The translations under genes were made by a program, and so were the position numbers. This document shows, piece by piece, positions 37,868-46,812 of a stretch of 64,000 nt of DNA. The notes beneath the pieces were generated by a model that saw only the letters and a program-made list of their open reading frames with translations, was not told the DNA's origin and searched no databases. The first letter of the stretch is position 1. Each line of letters starts with the position of its first letter. Source of the stretch: Haloarcula limicola (GTDB lineage Archaea > Halobacteriota > Halobacteria > Halobacteriales > Haloarculaceae); the NCBI RefSeq assembly GCF_010119205.1, contig NZ_WRXM01000001.1:1612001-1676000 (forward strand). The letters are read 5' to 3'.

Positions 37868-38020
37868 CTAACAGAGGTCGTACCGCGCGATCTCCGTCGA
37901 CCCGCACTGGTGGCAGATCTCCGAGTGCTGGGGCATCTTCATCCCGCACATCCGGCACTCGTAGACGATACACGAACGCGCGCCCCGCAGGACGCTCCGC
38001 AATAGCCCTATCACTGACAT
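37868..38020 (-). CDS. 50-residue zinc-ribbon protein
   Basis: A short minus-strand gene of 50 codons reads MSVIGLLRSVLRGARSCIVY, then a zinc ribbon with CRMCG and CHQCG and a C-terminal IARYDLC. The amphipathic N-terminal helix and the two CxxC pairs are the build of small haloarchaeal zinc fingers. It lies 62 bp upstream of the AEC transporter gene on the same strand. The frame has no alternative product with such motifs. Confidence 0.68.
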   Translation of the reverse strand: MSVIGLLRSVLRGARSCIVYECRMCGMKMPQHSEICHQCGSTEIARYDLC

Positions 38021-38350
38021 CTATCGTTCCCTGTCCGGTCCCGCCGTTCGGTCCCGCTACGGCCGAGCGACCGACGGGACAGTGAAAAGCGTAGTTACCA
38101 GTCGCCGCCGTTTCGCCGTCAGTTGCTTCGATCTGCGGCTGTTTTCACACCAGCGACGGTTCTCGGCGGGGTGAGCGCGAGGCGCCCGAGACGACCGAGC
38201 CCGGTGGCCGTTCGGTGCGGTGTCACCGCTACGAGCCCGAGCGGGCCGGAGAGCCGCTCGTCGATCCCGACGGGTCCGACTGAACTATAGTCATTAATTA
38301 TTGAACAACATATATTATGCCGCCCCGAGAACTTGTACGCGTGAGTACAG
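38021..38350. other. Intergenic region with the HTH-DICT promoter
   Basis: 330 bp between the zinc-ribbon gene and the HTH gene. AT-rich ATTAATTATTGAACAAC and CATATATTATG (38290-38318) form the likely promoter of the HTH-DICT operon. The remainder is GC-rich and holds no gene that I can support. Confidence 0.5.
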
Positions 38351-38755
38351 ATGGCTCCGCCCGACGACCGGCCTCTGGAAACGTCCCTCGATGCCGAGTC
38401 GCTCGATAGCGCATCGATACGGCCACCGCCTGACGACCTGTTCCGGGCAGTCGCTAACACCAAGCGTCGTCAGTTGCTCGCGCTGCTGACGACCCAAGAG
38501 ACGATCGCGCTCGACGATCTGACGGACGTCCTCGTCGGAATGGCGACCACGACCGACGGTCCGGCCGGGCCCGACGAGTGGGCGCAGGTGAAGATAGAGC
38601 TCGTCCACGCGCACCTCCCGCTATTGACGGAGGCCGGTCTCGTGGAGTACGACGAGGAGGGCGGCGAGGTTCGCCTCGCGTCGCTTCCCGACGCCGTCCG
38701 CGATCTCTTCGAGTTCGCCGACGAGTACGAGCGCGCCGTCGAGAACCGACAGTGA
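38351..38755 (+). CDS. Winged-helix regulator (DUF7344 type) paired with a DICT-domain protein
   Basis: The 134-residue protein has a single winged helix (DDLFRAVANTKRRQLLALL ... LVHAHLPLLTEAGLVEYDEEG) of the haloarchaeal DUF7344 group. Its TGA overlaps the GTG start of the DICT protein, so regulator and sensor are made together. It is probably the DNA-binding half of a two-protein sensor. The ATG at 38351 is close to a TATA-like CATATATTATG. Confidence 0.82.
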   Translation: MAPPDDRPLETSLDAESLDSASIRPPPDDLFRAVANTKRRQLLALLTTQETIALDDLTDVLVGMATTTDGPAGPDEWAQVKIELVHAHLPLLTEAGLVEYDEEGGEVRLASLPDAVRDLFEFADEYERAVENRQ

Positions 38756-39510
38756 CGCCCACGGACACCGGGGCGACGACCCTCGGCGGGATTCTCGCGG
38801 AGGTCGCTCGGCGGCGGAAGACCGTCGTCGTCTACGCGCCCAACGGGACCGAGCGCGACCTCGCGGCGACGCTCGCGACGCGAAACGTGACCGTCGAACA
38901 CCGGACGCTCCCGACTATCGGCGACGACGCGTTCGTCGTGGTCCGCGACGACGGTCGCTTTCGGGGCGCGATCTCGCTCGCCGACCTCCTCGTGTTCCTC
39001 GCGCCGCCCATCGAGCGACCCGGGGACCTCGATTCGGTCGACCTCGAACACCGCGCCATCTTCGAGCTGCTGGACGAGACGCTGTTCGTCACGCTGGACC
39101 GCCGACAGCTGCTGGCGACATCTCGGGAGTTCGAGGACCGCGCGTGGCGGACCGGTCGCGGCCGTCTCCACGTCGGCTTTCAGTCGCCGGACGCCTTCGC
39201 CGCACAGGCGGAGCTGTATCGCCGGCTGGCGACCACGACCGATATCGACGTCCACGTCTACGTCGATTCGGCCGTCGACGCCGACCGCCTCGACGACGCC
39301 CCGCTGACCGTCCACGTCGAACCCTCGGACGAGATCGGTCGCTACTGGTTCGTCCTCTTCGAGGACGGCGGCGACGGGGCACAGAACTGCGGTCTCGTGG
39401 CCGAGGAGACCGCTCCGGGGCAGTATCGCGGTATCTGGACGTACGACCGGGAACTGATCGCCCGGGCGTTCGCAGCCGTCGAGCGAGTGAACTCCGCACA
39501 TCGGTCGTAG
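38752..39510 (+). CDS. DICT-domain sensory protein
   Basis: The 252-residue protein begins at GTG 38752, overlapping the HTH stop. It has the DICT pattern: an N-terminal domain (VVVYAPNGTERDLAATLATRN), a central HRAIFELLDE and a C-terminal region with RYWFVLFEDGGDGAQNCGLVAEE. DICT domains are thought to sense light, redox or ligands next to HTH partners in haloarchaea. The ligand is unknown. Confidence 0.8.
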   Translation: MTPTDTGATTLGGILAEVARRRKTVVVYAPNGTERDLAATLATRNVTVEHRTLPTIGDDAFVVVRDDGRFRGAISLADLLVFLAPPIERPGDLDSVDLEHRAIFELLDETLFVTLDRRQLLATSREFEDRAWRTGRGRLHVGFQSPDAFAAQAELYRRLATTTDIDVHVYVDSAVDADRLDDAPLTVHVEPSDEIGRYWFVLFEDGGDGAQNCGLVAEETAPGQYRGIWTYDRELIARAFAAVERVNSAHRS

Positions 39511-39953
39511 AGTTTACGCATTACTATCATAAGGTAGACAACATCAGTAAATTCTATACTACCGATGTACCGGCGTCAGGTGGCTGATATCTGGGTGAAA
39601 GAACTTACTCGGTTCAGAAGTAACATATTCCGTAGAGTATTTATCGTAGCGGTGAGTCGGTACAGGTGGCAGGTCATCGGGCCGATACGCGCGACCGGTC
39701 ATCCCACCCACCCACGACCGGTCCCGTAGTCCATGCCGAACGGAGTCTACAGCCATTTCCCCGGCCGACCCGTCTCCTGCCGTCGTCAGTCAGCGGATAC
39801 GTGACCGCCCTCGTTTCCGGGGGCGTCACGTGCACCAATCCCCCATTCGGCACCGCGCTACCCACCTGGCGCGGTGCCACACTGCCACGAGCTCCCGGAG
39901 CGACGCGGCTATCGAGCAGCGACCGACGGCCGACGAGCGGCAGCCGAGGCGTT
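39511..39953. other. Intergenic region, no gene seen
   Basis: About 440 bp between the DICT gene and queD. The first 150 bp are AT-rich (TATTTATCG and similar near 39635). Reading frames present are short and of shadow composition. No repeat or tRNA-like structure is evident. Confidence 0.5.
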
Positions 39954-39977
39954 TATATCGCCCCGTGATAATCACGG
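39954..39977 (+). promoter_or_regulatory. queD promoter with a perfect palindrome between TATA and start
   Basis: TTTATAT at 39954-39960 is followed by CCGTGAT-A-ATCACGG at 39963-39977, a perfect 7-bp inverted repeat with one central base, and by the GTG start codon of queD at 39981. The TATA spacing implies a leaderless transcript, so the palindrome covers the stretch between TATA and transcription start, the usual place for an archaeal repressor. Confidence 0.55.
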
Positions 39978-39980
39978 AGT

Positions 39981-40430
39981 GTGACTGAGAGAATATCGAC
40001 GGCCGACGACCCGGTCGCCGGGACCGACGACCGCGAGCTCGTCGTCGGCGGCGACCGCCCGCTCCGTATCTCGGCGGGACATCGGCTCATGCATCACGAG
40101 GGGAAGTGCTCGCGGCCGCACGGGCACAACTACGAGGTGACCGTCCGCGTCACCGGCCGGCTCACCGAGGAGGGCTGGGTCGTCGACAAGGGCGTCGTCA
40201 CCGACGTCGTCGACGCGTGGGACCACCGATTCCTGCTGGAGGCGGGCGACCCGCTCGTCGAGGCGTTCGAGGAGAGCGGCGACGGCGAGAGCGTCGTCGT
40301 CCTCGACCACCCGCCGACGGCCGAGGTGATGGCCGCGGTGCTGGAACGGCGGCTGACCGACCGGCTCCCGGACACCGTCTCGGAGGTCGGCGTCACTGTT
40401 CGAGAGACCAGCGAACTCCGCACCAGCTGA
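39981..40430 (+). CDS. queD: QueD-type 6-carboxytetrahydropterin synthase (archaeosine pathway)
   Basis: The 149-residue enzyme converts dihydroneopterin triphosphate toward preQ0. The zinc site and catalytic Cys appear in HRLMHHEGKCSRPHGHNYEV (CxxxHxH), as in QueD. It starts with GTG at 39981, next to a TATA box, and overlaps queE by one base at the stop/start TGATG. In archaea the product serves archaeosine in tRNA D loops. The N-terminal 25 residues are an acidic extension. Confidence 0.93.
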   Translation: MTERISTADDPVAGTDDRELVVGGDRPLRISAGHRLMHHEGKCSRPHGHNYEVTVRVTGRLTEEGWVVDKGVVTDVVDAWDHRFLLEAGDPLVEAFEESGDGESVVVLDHPPTAEVMAAVLERRLTDRLPDTVSEVGVTVRETSELRTS

Positions 40431-41233
40431 TGCCGGTCGCCGACGACACCGACGCGCTCGGCGAGACCGTCGACCGACGCGGCGAGGGACGCGAGGAGGG
40501 CGAGGGCGGCGGCGACGAACTCCCGGTCAACGAACTGTTCTGCTCGCTGCAGGGAGAGGGGCGACTGGCCGGCGTCCCGTCCGTGTTCGTCCGCACGAGC
40601 GGCTGTAACCTCCGCTGTTGGTTCTGTGACTCCTATCACACCTCCTGGGAACCGACCGGCGACTGGTACGGCGTCGAGGACCTCGTGTCGGCCGTCGACC
40701 AGTTCGACGCCGACCACGTCGTCCTGACCGGCGGCGAACCGTTGATCCACGACGCGAGCGTCGACCTCCTCGAAGCACTCGCCGACCGAGGGTATCACAC
40801 CACCGTCGAGACCAACGGCACGATCTACCGCGACGCCCCCATCGACCTCGCCAGCGTCAGCCCGAAACTCGCGTCGAGCACGCCCACCGCCGAGCGCGAC
40901 CCGAAGGGCGACGGTGAGTGGGCCGACCGCCACGAACGGCGGCGACTCGACGTCGAGACGCTCGCCCGACTGCTCGAACGCTACGAGACGCAACTGAAGT
41001 TCGTCGTCACCGGTCCCGACGACGTGGACGAGATCGAGACACTGGTCTCGCGCGTGCGGGAAGCGGCCGACGCCCCCTTGCCCGACGACCGAGTCCTGCT
41101 GATGCCCGAAGGCCAGACGCGCGAGCGGTTGAACGAGACCCGCGAAGTCGTCGCGGAACTGGCGATCGAGCGCGGCTACCGCTACACGCCGCGGCTGCAC
41201 GTCGACCTCTGGAACGACGCGCCGGGCACCTGA
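40430..41233 (+). CDS. queE: QueE, 7-carboxy-7-deazaguanine synthase
   Basis: The 267-residue radical-SAM enzyme forms 7-carboxy-7-deazaguanine in preQ0 synthesis. The iron-sulfur site is TSGCNLRCWFCDSY (CxxxCxxC, near residue 62). LTGGEPLIH and ETNGT are also present. The N terminus (residues 1-35) is an acidic Gly/Glu-rich extension. It is translationally coupled to queD and 22 bp from queC. Confidence 0.93.
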   Translation: MPVADDTDALGETVDRRGEGREEGEGGGDELPVNELFCSLQGEGRLAGVPSVFVRTSGCNLRCWFCDSYHTSWEPTGDWYGVEDLVSAVDQFDADHVVLTGGEPLIHDASVDLLEALADRGYHTTVETNGTIYRDAPIDLASVSPKLASSTPTAERDPKGDGEWADRHERRRLDVETLARLLERYETQLKFVVTGPDDVDEIETLVSRVREAADAPLPDDRVLLMPEGQTRERLNETREVVAELAIERGYRYTPRLHVDLWNDAPGT

Positions 41234-41255
41234 ACGCACCATTCGAAGCTATAAC

Positions 41256-41954
41256 ATGACCCACGACGACCGCGCTGTCGTGCTCGCCTCCGGCGGCATG
41301 GACAGCGCCACGGCGGCCTACGAGGCACAGTCGCGCGGATACGACGACCTGTATCTGTTGCACACCAGCTACGGCCAGAACACCGAACAGCGCGAGTACG
41401 ACTGCGCTCGCGCGCTGGCCGACCGCGTCGACGCGGCGGACTTCTGTCACGTCGAGACGAGTCACCTCCAGCGGATCGGCGGGTCGTCGCTGACCGACGA
41501 CGACATGAACGTCGCCGAGGCCGACACCGAGAGCGAGGAGATCCCGAGTTCATACGTCCCCTTCCGGAACGCCAACCTCCTGTCGATGGCCGTCTCCTAC
41601 GCGGAGACCAACGGCTGCGCGGCGGTGTTCATCGGCGCGCACAGCGAGGACTTCTCGGGCTATCCGGACTGCCGCCCGGCCTTCTTCGAGGCGTTCCAGC
41701 GGGTTATCGACGTCGGGACCAAACCCGAGACGAGCGTCGAACTGACCGCGCCGTTCGTCGAGTGGTCGAAGACCGACATCGCCGAACGGGGCCTCGAGCT
41801 CGGGGTTCCCTACGAGGAGACGTGGAGTTGCTACCGGAGCGACGAACCGGCCTGTGGCACCTGCGACGCCTGCGCGTTCAGGCTCGAGGCGTTCCAGCGG
41901 CTCGGCGAGCGCGACCCGATTACGTACGAAGAGCGACCGGAGTACGCGGAGTAG
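41256..41954 (+). CDS. queC: QueC, 7-cyano-7-deazaguanine synthase
   Basis: The 232-residue ATP-pyrophosphatase-type enzyme makes preQ0. The ATP loop is SGGMDSATAAYEA near residue 12 and the C-terminal zinc site is in CYRSDEPACGTCDAC near residue 195. It completes the queD-queE-queC operon, all on the + strand; the archaeosine transglycosylase itself is not in the window. Confidence 0.95.
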   Translation: MTHDDRAVVLASGGMDSATAAYEAQSRGYDDLYLLHTSYGQNTEQREYDCARALADRVDAADFCHVETSHLQRIGGSSLTDDDMNVAEADTESEEIPSSYVPFRNANLLSMAVSYAETNGCAAVFIGAHSEDFSGYPDCRPAFFEAFQRVIDVGTKPETSVELTAPFVEWSKTDIAERGLELGVPYEETWSCYRSDEPACGTCDACAFRLEAFQRLGERDPITYEERPEYAE

Positions 41955-41956
41955 CC

Positions 41957-42337
41957 CTACTCACTCCCGTCGGCCGCGAGACCGTCCAGCACGTACTCGG
42001 CGGAGGTACGCGTCGTCGCCATCGGCACGTCGTGAACGTCACAGATGCGGAGCAGCGCGGAGATATCCGGTTCGTGGGGCTGTGCGGTCAGCGGGTCCCG
42101 AAGGAAGACGATGGCGTCCATCCGGTCGTCGGCGACCTCCGCGCCGATCTGGGTGTCGCCGCCGAGCGGCCCGCTCTGCTTGCGCTCGATGTCGAGGGCC
42201 GTCTCCTCCATGATGCGCTTGCCGGTCGTGCCCGTCCCGACGAGGTCGAACGGCGAGAGGACGTCCTCGTACTCCCGCACGAGGTCGATCATCTCCGGTT
42301 TCTCGTCGTCGTGGGCGATGAGCGCGACGCGTGTCAT
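41957..42337 (-). CDS. mgsA: Methylglyoxal synthase
   Basis: The 126-residue protein starts [13 protein letters not shown] and carries [23 protein letters not shown] and [14 protein letters not shown], the catalytic pattern of methylglyoxal synthase, which converts dihydroxyacetone phosphate to methylglyoxal and phosphate. It converges on queC with only two bases between the stop codons. The start at 42337 is the natural N terminus. Confidence 0.93.
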   Translation of the reverse strand: MTRVALIAHDDEKPEMIDLVREYEDVLSPFDLVGTGTTGKRIMEETALDIERKQSGPLGGDTQIGAEVADDRMDAIVFLRDPLTAQPHEPDISALLRICDVHDVPMATTRTSAEYVLDGLAADGSE

Positions 42338-42380
42338 ACCGCTGCTAAGGTCGCCGCTGGCCAAAGGTATGTGGGTTCTC

Positions 42381-42659
42381 TCAGCTCACGGTGACCTCGC
42401 CGTCGGCCGTGACGGTCACGTCGTGGCCCTCCACGTCGAAGGTGATCGTCTCGCTGTCGCCGTCACCCAGGACGGCCCGGAGTTCGTCGGCGTCGACGTA
42501 CGCCTCGATGGCGTCGATCTCGTCGGCCGTGCGGTCCGTCGCGGCCACGACGGCGTCGGTGATCACGTCGGCCGCGGGTTCGGGACTGACCCACTCGTCG
42601 CCGCCCTCGGCGGCGGCGCGGCCCCGTATCATGTACACTGTCCCCTCGTCCGAATTCAT
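42381..42659 (-). CDS. HalOD1 output-domain protein
   Basis: The 92-residue acidic protein has the HalOD1 pattern ([19 protein letters not shown] ... [13 protein letters not shown], then a beta hairpin). HalOD1 is a small haloarchaeal output domain found alone or with receiver domains; its activity is not known. No receiver partner is adjacent. Confidence 0.78.
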   Translation of the reverse strand: MNSDEGTVYMIRGRAAAEGGDEWVSPEPAADVITDAVVAATDRTADEIDAIEAYVDADELRAVLGDGDSETITFDVEGHDVTVTADGEVTVS

Positions 42660-42755
42660 ACCGTTCCTATTTCCCTCGGACGGTATAACGGGGTACGGGT
42701 GGTTTCAGAACGTGAAACAGCCCGAAAGCGCGGCTCTCCGCGGGAGAGTGGTCAG

Positions 42756-43412
42756 TCAGGGGTGCCGCGATCCGACGACGGGTCGGTGCGGGGACGCGAG
42801 CGTGTTGCTGACGAGCGTCCCGGTCCCCCGTCGGAGACGTTCGGACGCCGCCTGACTAGAGATGTCGAGTCGCGCCGCGAGGTCCGAGAGGGAGGCGTCC
42901 CGCGGGACCGTGAAGTAGCCCGAATCCGACGCGAGCAACAGCACCTCTCGCTGCGGGGCGGTCACGCCGAAGTCCGTAGACGGCTCGTCGTCGTCCGCGA
43001 TGACGCTTCGGAAATCCGCGGTCACGCCGTCTGCGACGATCGCTTCGCGAAAGGAGATGACGGTGCTCCGGTCGGCGAACCGCGCTCGGACCGCCCACCC
43101 CTCGTCGGTCCGGTCGGCGTGGACCAACATCCCGTCGGACGACGAGAGCGCGCGCCCGACGGACAGCAACGCCGCGTCCGTCGTCGCGACGACGAACCAG
43201 TGACCGCCGGCCTCCGCGCCGACGTGCGTCACCTCCCGTACGCCCTCCTCGCCCGTGATCGCCGCTTCGACCTCGCGCCGGTCGGACTCGCCGACCCAGA
43301 GGTCGAGTCGGCATCGCTGCTCGCGCGCGTGGAGACGCTGTATCGAGACGCCGTCGGCCGTCTCACCCGCTCGCCGGAGACACGCCGATTCCACGTGAAA
43401 ATCCGCTATCAT
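42756..43412 (-). CDS. Bacterioopsin-activator-like HTH_10 regulator
   Basis: The 218-residue protein has an N-terminal sensory-like region (residues 1-150) and a C-terminal HTH_10 domain (VTAPQREVLLLASDSGYF ... LSDLAARLDISSQAASERLRRG) as in Bat-type regulators. Such proteins respond to oxygen, light or metabolites. The start at 43412 is preferred over 43439. Targets are unknown. Confidence 0.85.
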   Translation of the reverse strand: MIADFHVESACLRRAGETADGVSIQRLHAREQRCRLDLWVGESDRREVEAAITGEEGVREVTHVGAEAGGHWFVVATTDAALLSVGRALSSSDGMLVHADRTDEGWAVRARFADRSTVISFREAIVADGVTADFRSVIADDDEPSTDFGVTAPQREVLLLASDSGYFTVPRDASLSDLAARLDISSQAASERLRRGTGTLVSNTLASPHRPVVGSRHP

Positions 43413-43603
43413 GTGTGGGAGTCGGGCCGGCACCGGCATAAAACGCCGGCAGACGACCGTCCGACGCGAAAGCGGTGCCGGAGGTCGGATCTACGGGCTG
43501 TCAGAGGCACAGATCGGTCGACATCTCCGCGATACCGAGTGGTACTACCCGATAGTGACACATAAAGATACGCCTGCCGTGTCGCGGGGGCCCGCACGGG
43601 GAA

Positions 43604-44068
43604 CTAGTCCAGGTTCTCCCGCTGGTAACTCCCCTCGTACGTCCCCTCGTGGGCGGCCTCCGCGAGGACGAGTTGGGCGATGCGCGCGCCCGCTTCGAGT
43701 TCGATCGGGTGGTGGACTTCGAGGAGTCCCTCGCCGCGGCCCTCGTAGCCGGCGTCCCACACCGCCGTATCGAGCATACAGGAATTGCGAAGCAGCGACG
43801 ACCGGGGGTAGAGAAAGCCGACGTGTCCCTCCGGGATGACCACGCGGTCGGCGTACTCGACGACGTAGCCGCCCCGGGAAAGCGCGTAGACGCCGTCCTC
43901 CCGCTCGACTTCCCGGCGCTCGCCCACGGTCTTCCCATCCTTCCCGATGCGACCGGGTTCGACCTGTTCGTACACCGCACCGAGCGTGAGGTCGACACCG
44001 TTCGGCTGCACCTGCCCGTCGCGCACGTCACCGAGTCTATCGGCGACGAACTGCCCGCTCTTGAACAT
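43604..44068 (-). CDS. Archaeal dUTPase / dCTP deaminase-family enzyme
   Basis: The 154-residue protein has VQPNGVDLTLGAVY, YPRSSLLRN and DAGYEGRGEG, the motifs of the dCTP deaminase/dUTPase fold. It probably hydrolyses dUTP to dUMP and keeps uracil out of DNA. The shared fold means a dCTP deaminase activity cannot be excluded. It is divergent from the aconitase gene. Confidence 0.88.
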   Translation of the reverse strand: MFKSGQFVADRLGDVRDGQVQPNGVDLTLGAVYEQVEPGRIGKDGKTVGERREVEREDGVYALSRGGYVVEYADRVVIPEGHVGFLYPRSSLLRNSCMLDTAVWDAGYEGRGEGLLEVHHPIELEAGARIAQLVLAEAAHEGTYEGSYQRENLD

Positions 44069-44205
44069 GGTGGCGCTCGGCGTGCCACCGCGAAAACCCT
44101 GCCGTTCGACCGGCAGAAACCGAAACCGGGCGCGGGTATCGGTAGATGAAAAATAGGGCGGAATACGCGGGATTTATACGCGCGGACCGTCGATTGTCGG
44201 ACGTT

Positions 44206-46182
44206 ATGGGACAGACGCTCACGGAAAAGATTCTCGACGACCACCTCGTCGAAGGGGAGCTGACACCCGGAGAGGAGATCGGTATCGAGATCGACCAGGT
44301 TCTCACACAGGACACGACCGGCACGCTCGTCTGGCTGCAGTTCGAGGCGCTGGGTCTCGAGGAGGTCCAGACGGAGCTGGCCGCCCAGTACTGTGACCAC
44401 CAGACCTACCAGTTCGACTTCAAGAACACGGACGACCACCGCTTCCTGCGCTCGGCCGCCGGCACCTTCGGCGCGCACTTCTCGCGTCCGGGCAACGGCA
44501 TCTGTCACAACGTCCACAAGGAGAACTTCGCCGAACCCGGCAAGACGATGCTCGGCTCGGACTCCCACACGCCGACCCCCGGCGGCCTGGGCGAACTCGC
44601 CATCGGCTCCGGCGGCCTCGACGTCGCCGTCGCCATGGGCGGGGGCGCGTACTACATCGAGATGCCCGAGGTCGTCAACGTCCGACTCGAGGGCGAACTG
44701 CCCGAGTGGGCCACCGCCAAGGACGTCATCCTCGAGCTGCTCCGCCGTCTCTCCGTCAAGGGCGGCGTCGGCAAGGTGCTCGAATACACCGGTCCCGGCG
44801 TCGAGACGCTGACGGTCCCCGAGCGGACGACCATCACCAACATGGGGACCGAGCTCGGTGCGACCTCCTCGATCTTCCCGACCGACGAGCAGACCGAGGA
44901 CTACCTCTCCCGGCTGGGCCGCGAGGACGCGCACGTCGAGATCGGCCCCGACGAGGACGCCGAGTACGACGACGAGATCGTCGTCGACCTCTCGGACCTC
45001 GAGCCGCTCATCGCCGAGCCGTCGATGCCCGACAACGTCGTGCCCGTCTCGGAAGTCGCCGGCACGGACGTCGAGCAGGTCATCATCGGCTCCTGTACGA
45101 ACGGCGCCTACGAGGACATCCTCCCCGGCGCGAAGATGCTCGAAGGTCGCAACATCGACAAGAAGACCGAGATGATCGTCGCGCCCGGTTCGAAGCAGGC
45201 CTCTGAGATGCTGGCCCGCCAGGGCTGGACCGCGGAGATGATGGCCGCCGGCGTCAACTTCTCCGAGGCGACGTGTGGTGCCTGTATCGGCATCGGTCAC
45301 GTCCCGGCAAGCGACTCCGTCTCGCTGCGGACCTTCAACCGCAACTTCGAGGGCCGCTCCGGCATCGAGGACGACAACGTCTACCTCTGCTCGCCGGAGG
45401 TCGCCACCGCGGCGGCCATCAAGGGCGAGATCGTCGACCCGCGCGACCTCGCCGACGAGCTCGGCGACCTCGAAGCGCCCGGCCTGGAGATGCCCGACGA
45501 GTACATCGGCAACTCCGAGTCGGACCTCATCTCCCCCGACGAGGCCGTCGACGACGACCTCATCAAGGGGCCGAACATCGGCGACGTCCCGCTGAAGGAC
45601 CCCCTCGAGTCCGAAGTTGGCGGTGAAGCGCTGCTGAAGATGGAGGACAACATCACGACCGACCACATCATCCCGGCCACGCAGGACATCCTGATGTATC
45701 GGTCGAACGTCCCGAAGCTCTCGGAGTTCACGCTCTCGCGCGTCGACGACACGTTCGCGGAGCGCGCGCTGGAGTCCGACGGCGGCGTGCTGGTCGCCGG
45801 CGAGAACTACGGCCAGGGCTCCTCGCGCGAGCACGCGGCGCTGTGCCCGATGTACCTCGGCATCGAGTCCGTCCTCGCCCAGAGCTTCGCCCGCATCCAC
45901 AAGGCGAACCTCTTCAACTTCGGCATCGTGCCCCTCGAAATCGACGAGGACACCTACGAGCAGATCGAGCAGGGCGACGACGTCGAGATCGTCGACGACG
46001 TGGCCGAAGCGGTCCGCTCCGGCCAGGAGGAGTTCACCATCCGCGTCAACGACGACTGGGAGGCCTCGGCCTCGCTCGACGCCTCCGAGCGCGAACGCGA
46101 GATCCTCGCCGCCGGTGGCAAGCTGCCCCACACGAAGAAGCAGCACGAAGAGGGCGGCGACGCCGCGCCCGCGGACGACTAG
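44206..46182 (+). CDS. Aconitate hydratase
   Basis: The 658-residue TCA-cycle enzyme isomerises citrate to isocitrate. Elements of the iron-sulfur enzyme are present: SDSHTPTPGGLG near residue 122, GSCTNGAYED near 296, and ATCGACIGIGH near 356 (cluster cysteines), with the swivel domain SSREHAAL near 540. The start at 44206 follows a TTTATAC box about 30 bp upstream. Two strong hairpins follow the stop. Confidence 0.95.
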   Translation: MGQTLTEKILDDHLVEGELTPGEEIGIEIDQVLTQDTTGTLVWLQFEALGLEEVQTELAAQYCDHQTYQFDFKNTDDHRFLRSAAGTFGAHFSRPGNGICHNVHKENFAEPGKTMLGSDSHTPTPGGLGELAIGSGGLDVAVAMGGGAYYIEMPEVVNVRLEGELPEWATAKDVILELLRRLSVKGGVGKVLEYTGPGVETLTVPERTTITNMGTELGATSSIFPTDEQTEDYLSRLGREDAHVEIGPDEDAEYDDEIVVDLSDLEPLIAEPSMPDNVVPVSEVAGTDVEQVIIGSCTNGAYEDILPGAKMLEGRNIDKKTEMIVAPGSKQASEMLARQGWTAEMMAAGVNFSEATCGACIGIGHVPASDSVSLRTFNRNFEGRSGIEDDNVYLCSPEVATAAAIKGEIVDPRDLADELGDLEAPGLEMPDEYIGNSESDLISPDEAVDDDLIKGPNIGDVPLKDPLESEVGGEALLKMEDNITTDHIIPATQDILMYRSNVPKLSEFTLSRVDDTFAERALESDGGVLVAGENYGQGSSREHAALCPMYLGIESVLAQSFARIHKANLFNFGIVPLEIDEDTYEQIEQGDDVEIVDDVAEAVRSGQEEFTIRVNDDWEASASLDASEREREILAAGGKLPHTKKQHEEGGDAAPADD

Positions 46183-46238
46183 AGAGACTTCGAGCGTAGC
46201 GAGAAGTCTCTTACAGGTCGAACGGCGCGAAGCGCCGT
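46183..46238 (+). terminator. Tandem hairpins after the aconitase gene
   Basis: AGAGACTTC at 46183-46191 pairs perfectly with GAAGTCTCT at 46203-46211 (9 bp), and ACGGCGC at 46222-46228 with GCGCCGT at 46232-46238 (7 bp, GAA loop). Both begin within one base of the aconitase stop. A pyrimidine-rich stretch follows (46258-46271). Transcript end or stability element is likely. Confidence 0.55.
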
Positions 46239-46401
46239 GAGACGGACGAAACCCTCACTTTCCCCTTTCTTTCGCGTGAATCGGTGAGCGCCAGCGATAG
46301 CGCAAAATTATCGCATCCGCAGCGGAATCATCGTATACTGGCAATTCACATTTCCGATTTAATAGACAATTATTTGCCAGAGGACAGGAAACCACATGCC
46401 G

Positions 46402-46812
46402 ATGAATTGGGTCTGTGGGCGATGTGGCAAACTACACACGCAAAACCCCAGAGAGTGCCGGGACTGCGGGGGGACGACTCTTAGACCAGCACGAAGAGAT
46501 GAACTCCCAGATACCAGCACCGGTCATCCAACCCCATTGAATTCCAGCCGCGCTCAAACCTATGGGACAACTCCGGAACCGGAATACGAATCTAGTCCCG
46601 ACGTGGCTCTCGATGGATCGGTAGATGCCGAAGAGCAACCGGGGAGAGAGCACGAAACGAACGCGAACTCTGGATCCGCCGGATTTCTTTCTCGGCAACT
46701 GCGAACACTGAGAGCGACGCTTCGAGCGCCGATAGGGATTTTTCGTGAATTTCTCACCCCGATTCTCGCATTTCTATTCGTTATCGCCCTCGGAATGTGG
46801 GTATTCCTGTAG
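46402..46812 (+). CDS. Zinc-ribbon protein with C-terminal membrane anchor, in an AT-rich island
   Basis: The 136-residue protein starts MNWVCGRCGKLHTQ with a zinc ribbon (CGRCG, CRDCGG), has a polar, disordered middle (residues 30-90) and one C-terminal membrane segment (about 118-135). Codons are markedly more AT-rich than in the neighbours, hinting at horizontal origin or relaxed selection. A TTTAATAG box lies near 46352. The ATG at 46396 is an alternative start. Confidence 0.68.
   Translation: MNWVCGRCGKLHTQNPRECRDCGGTTLRPARRDELPDTSTGHPTPLNSSRAQTYGTTPEPEYESSPDVALDGSVDAEEQPGREHETNANSGSAGFLSRQLRTLRATLRAPIGIFREFLTPILAFLFVIALGMWVFL

Noticed and set aside
39957-39972. TATC and GATA near the queD promoter
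   Set aside because: Spacing is seven bases, not six, and the orientation relative to TATA differs from the motility sites.
43501-46146. 881-codon minus-strand frame across aconitase
   Set aside because: Shadow of aconitase. The true minus-strand gene in this area is the short dUTPase in a different frame (43604-44068).
46284-46484. 66-codon frame before the zinc-ribbon gene
   Set aside because: Overlaps the zinc-ribbon gene in another frame, and the product has no motif; the zinc-ribbon frame has clear CxxC pairs.
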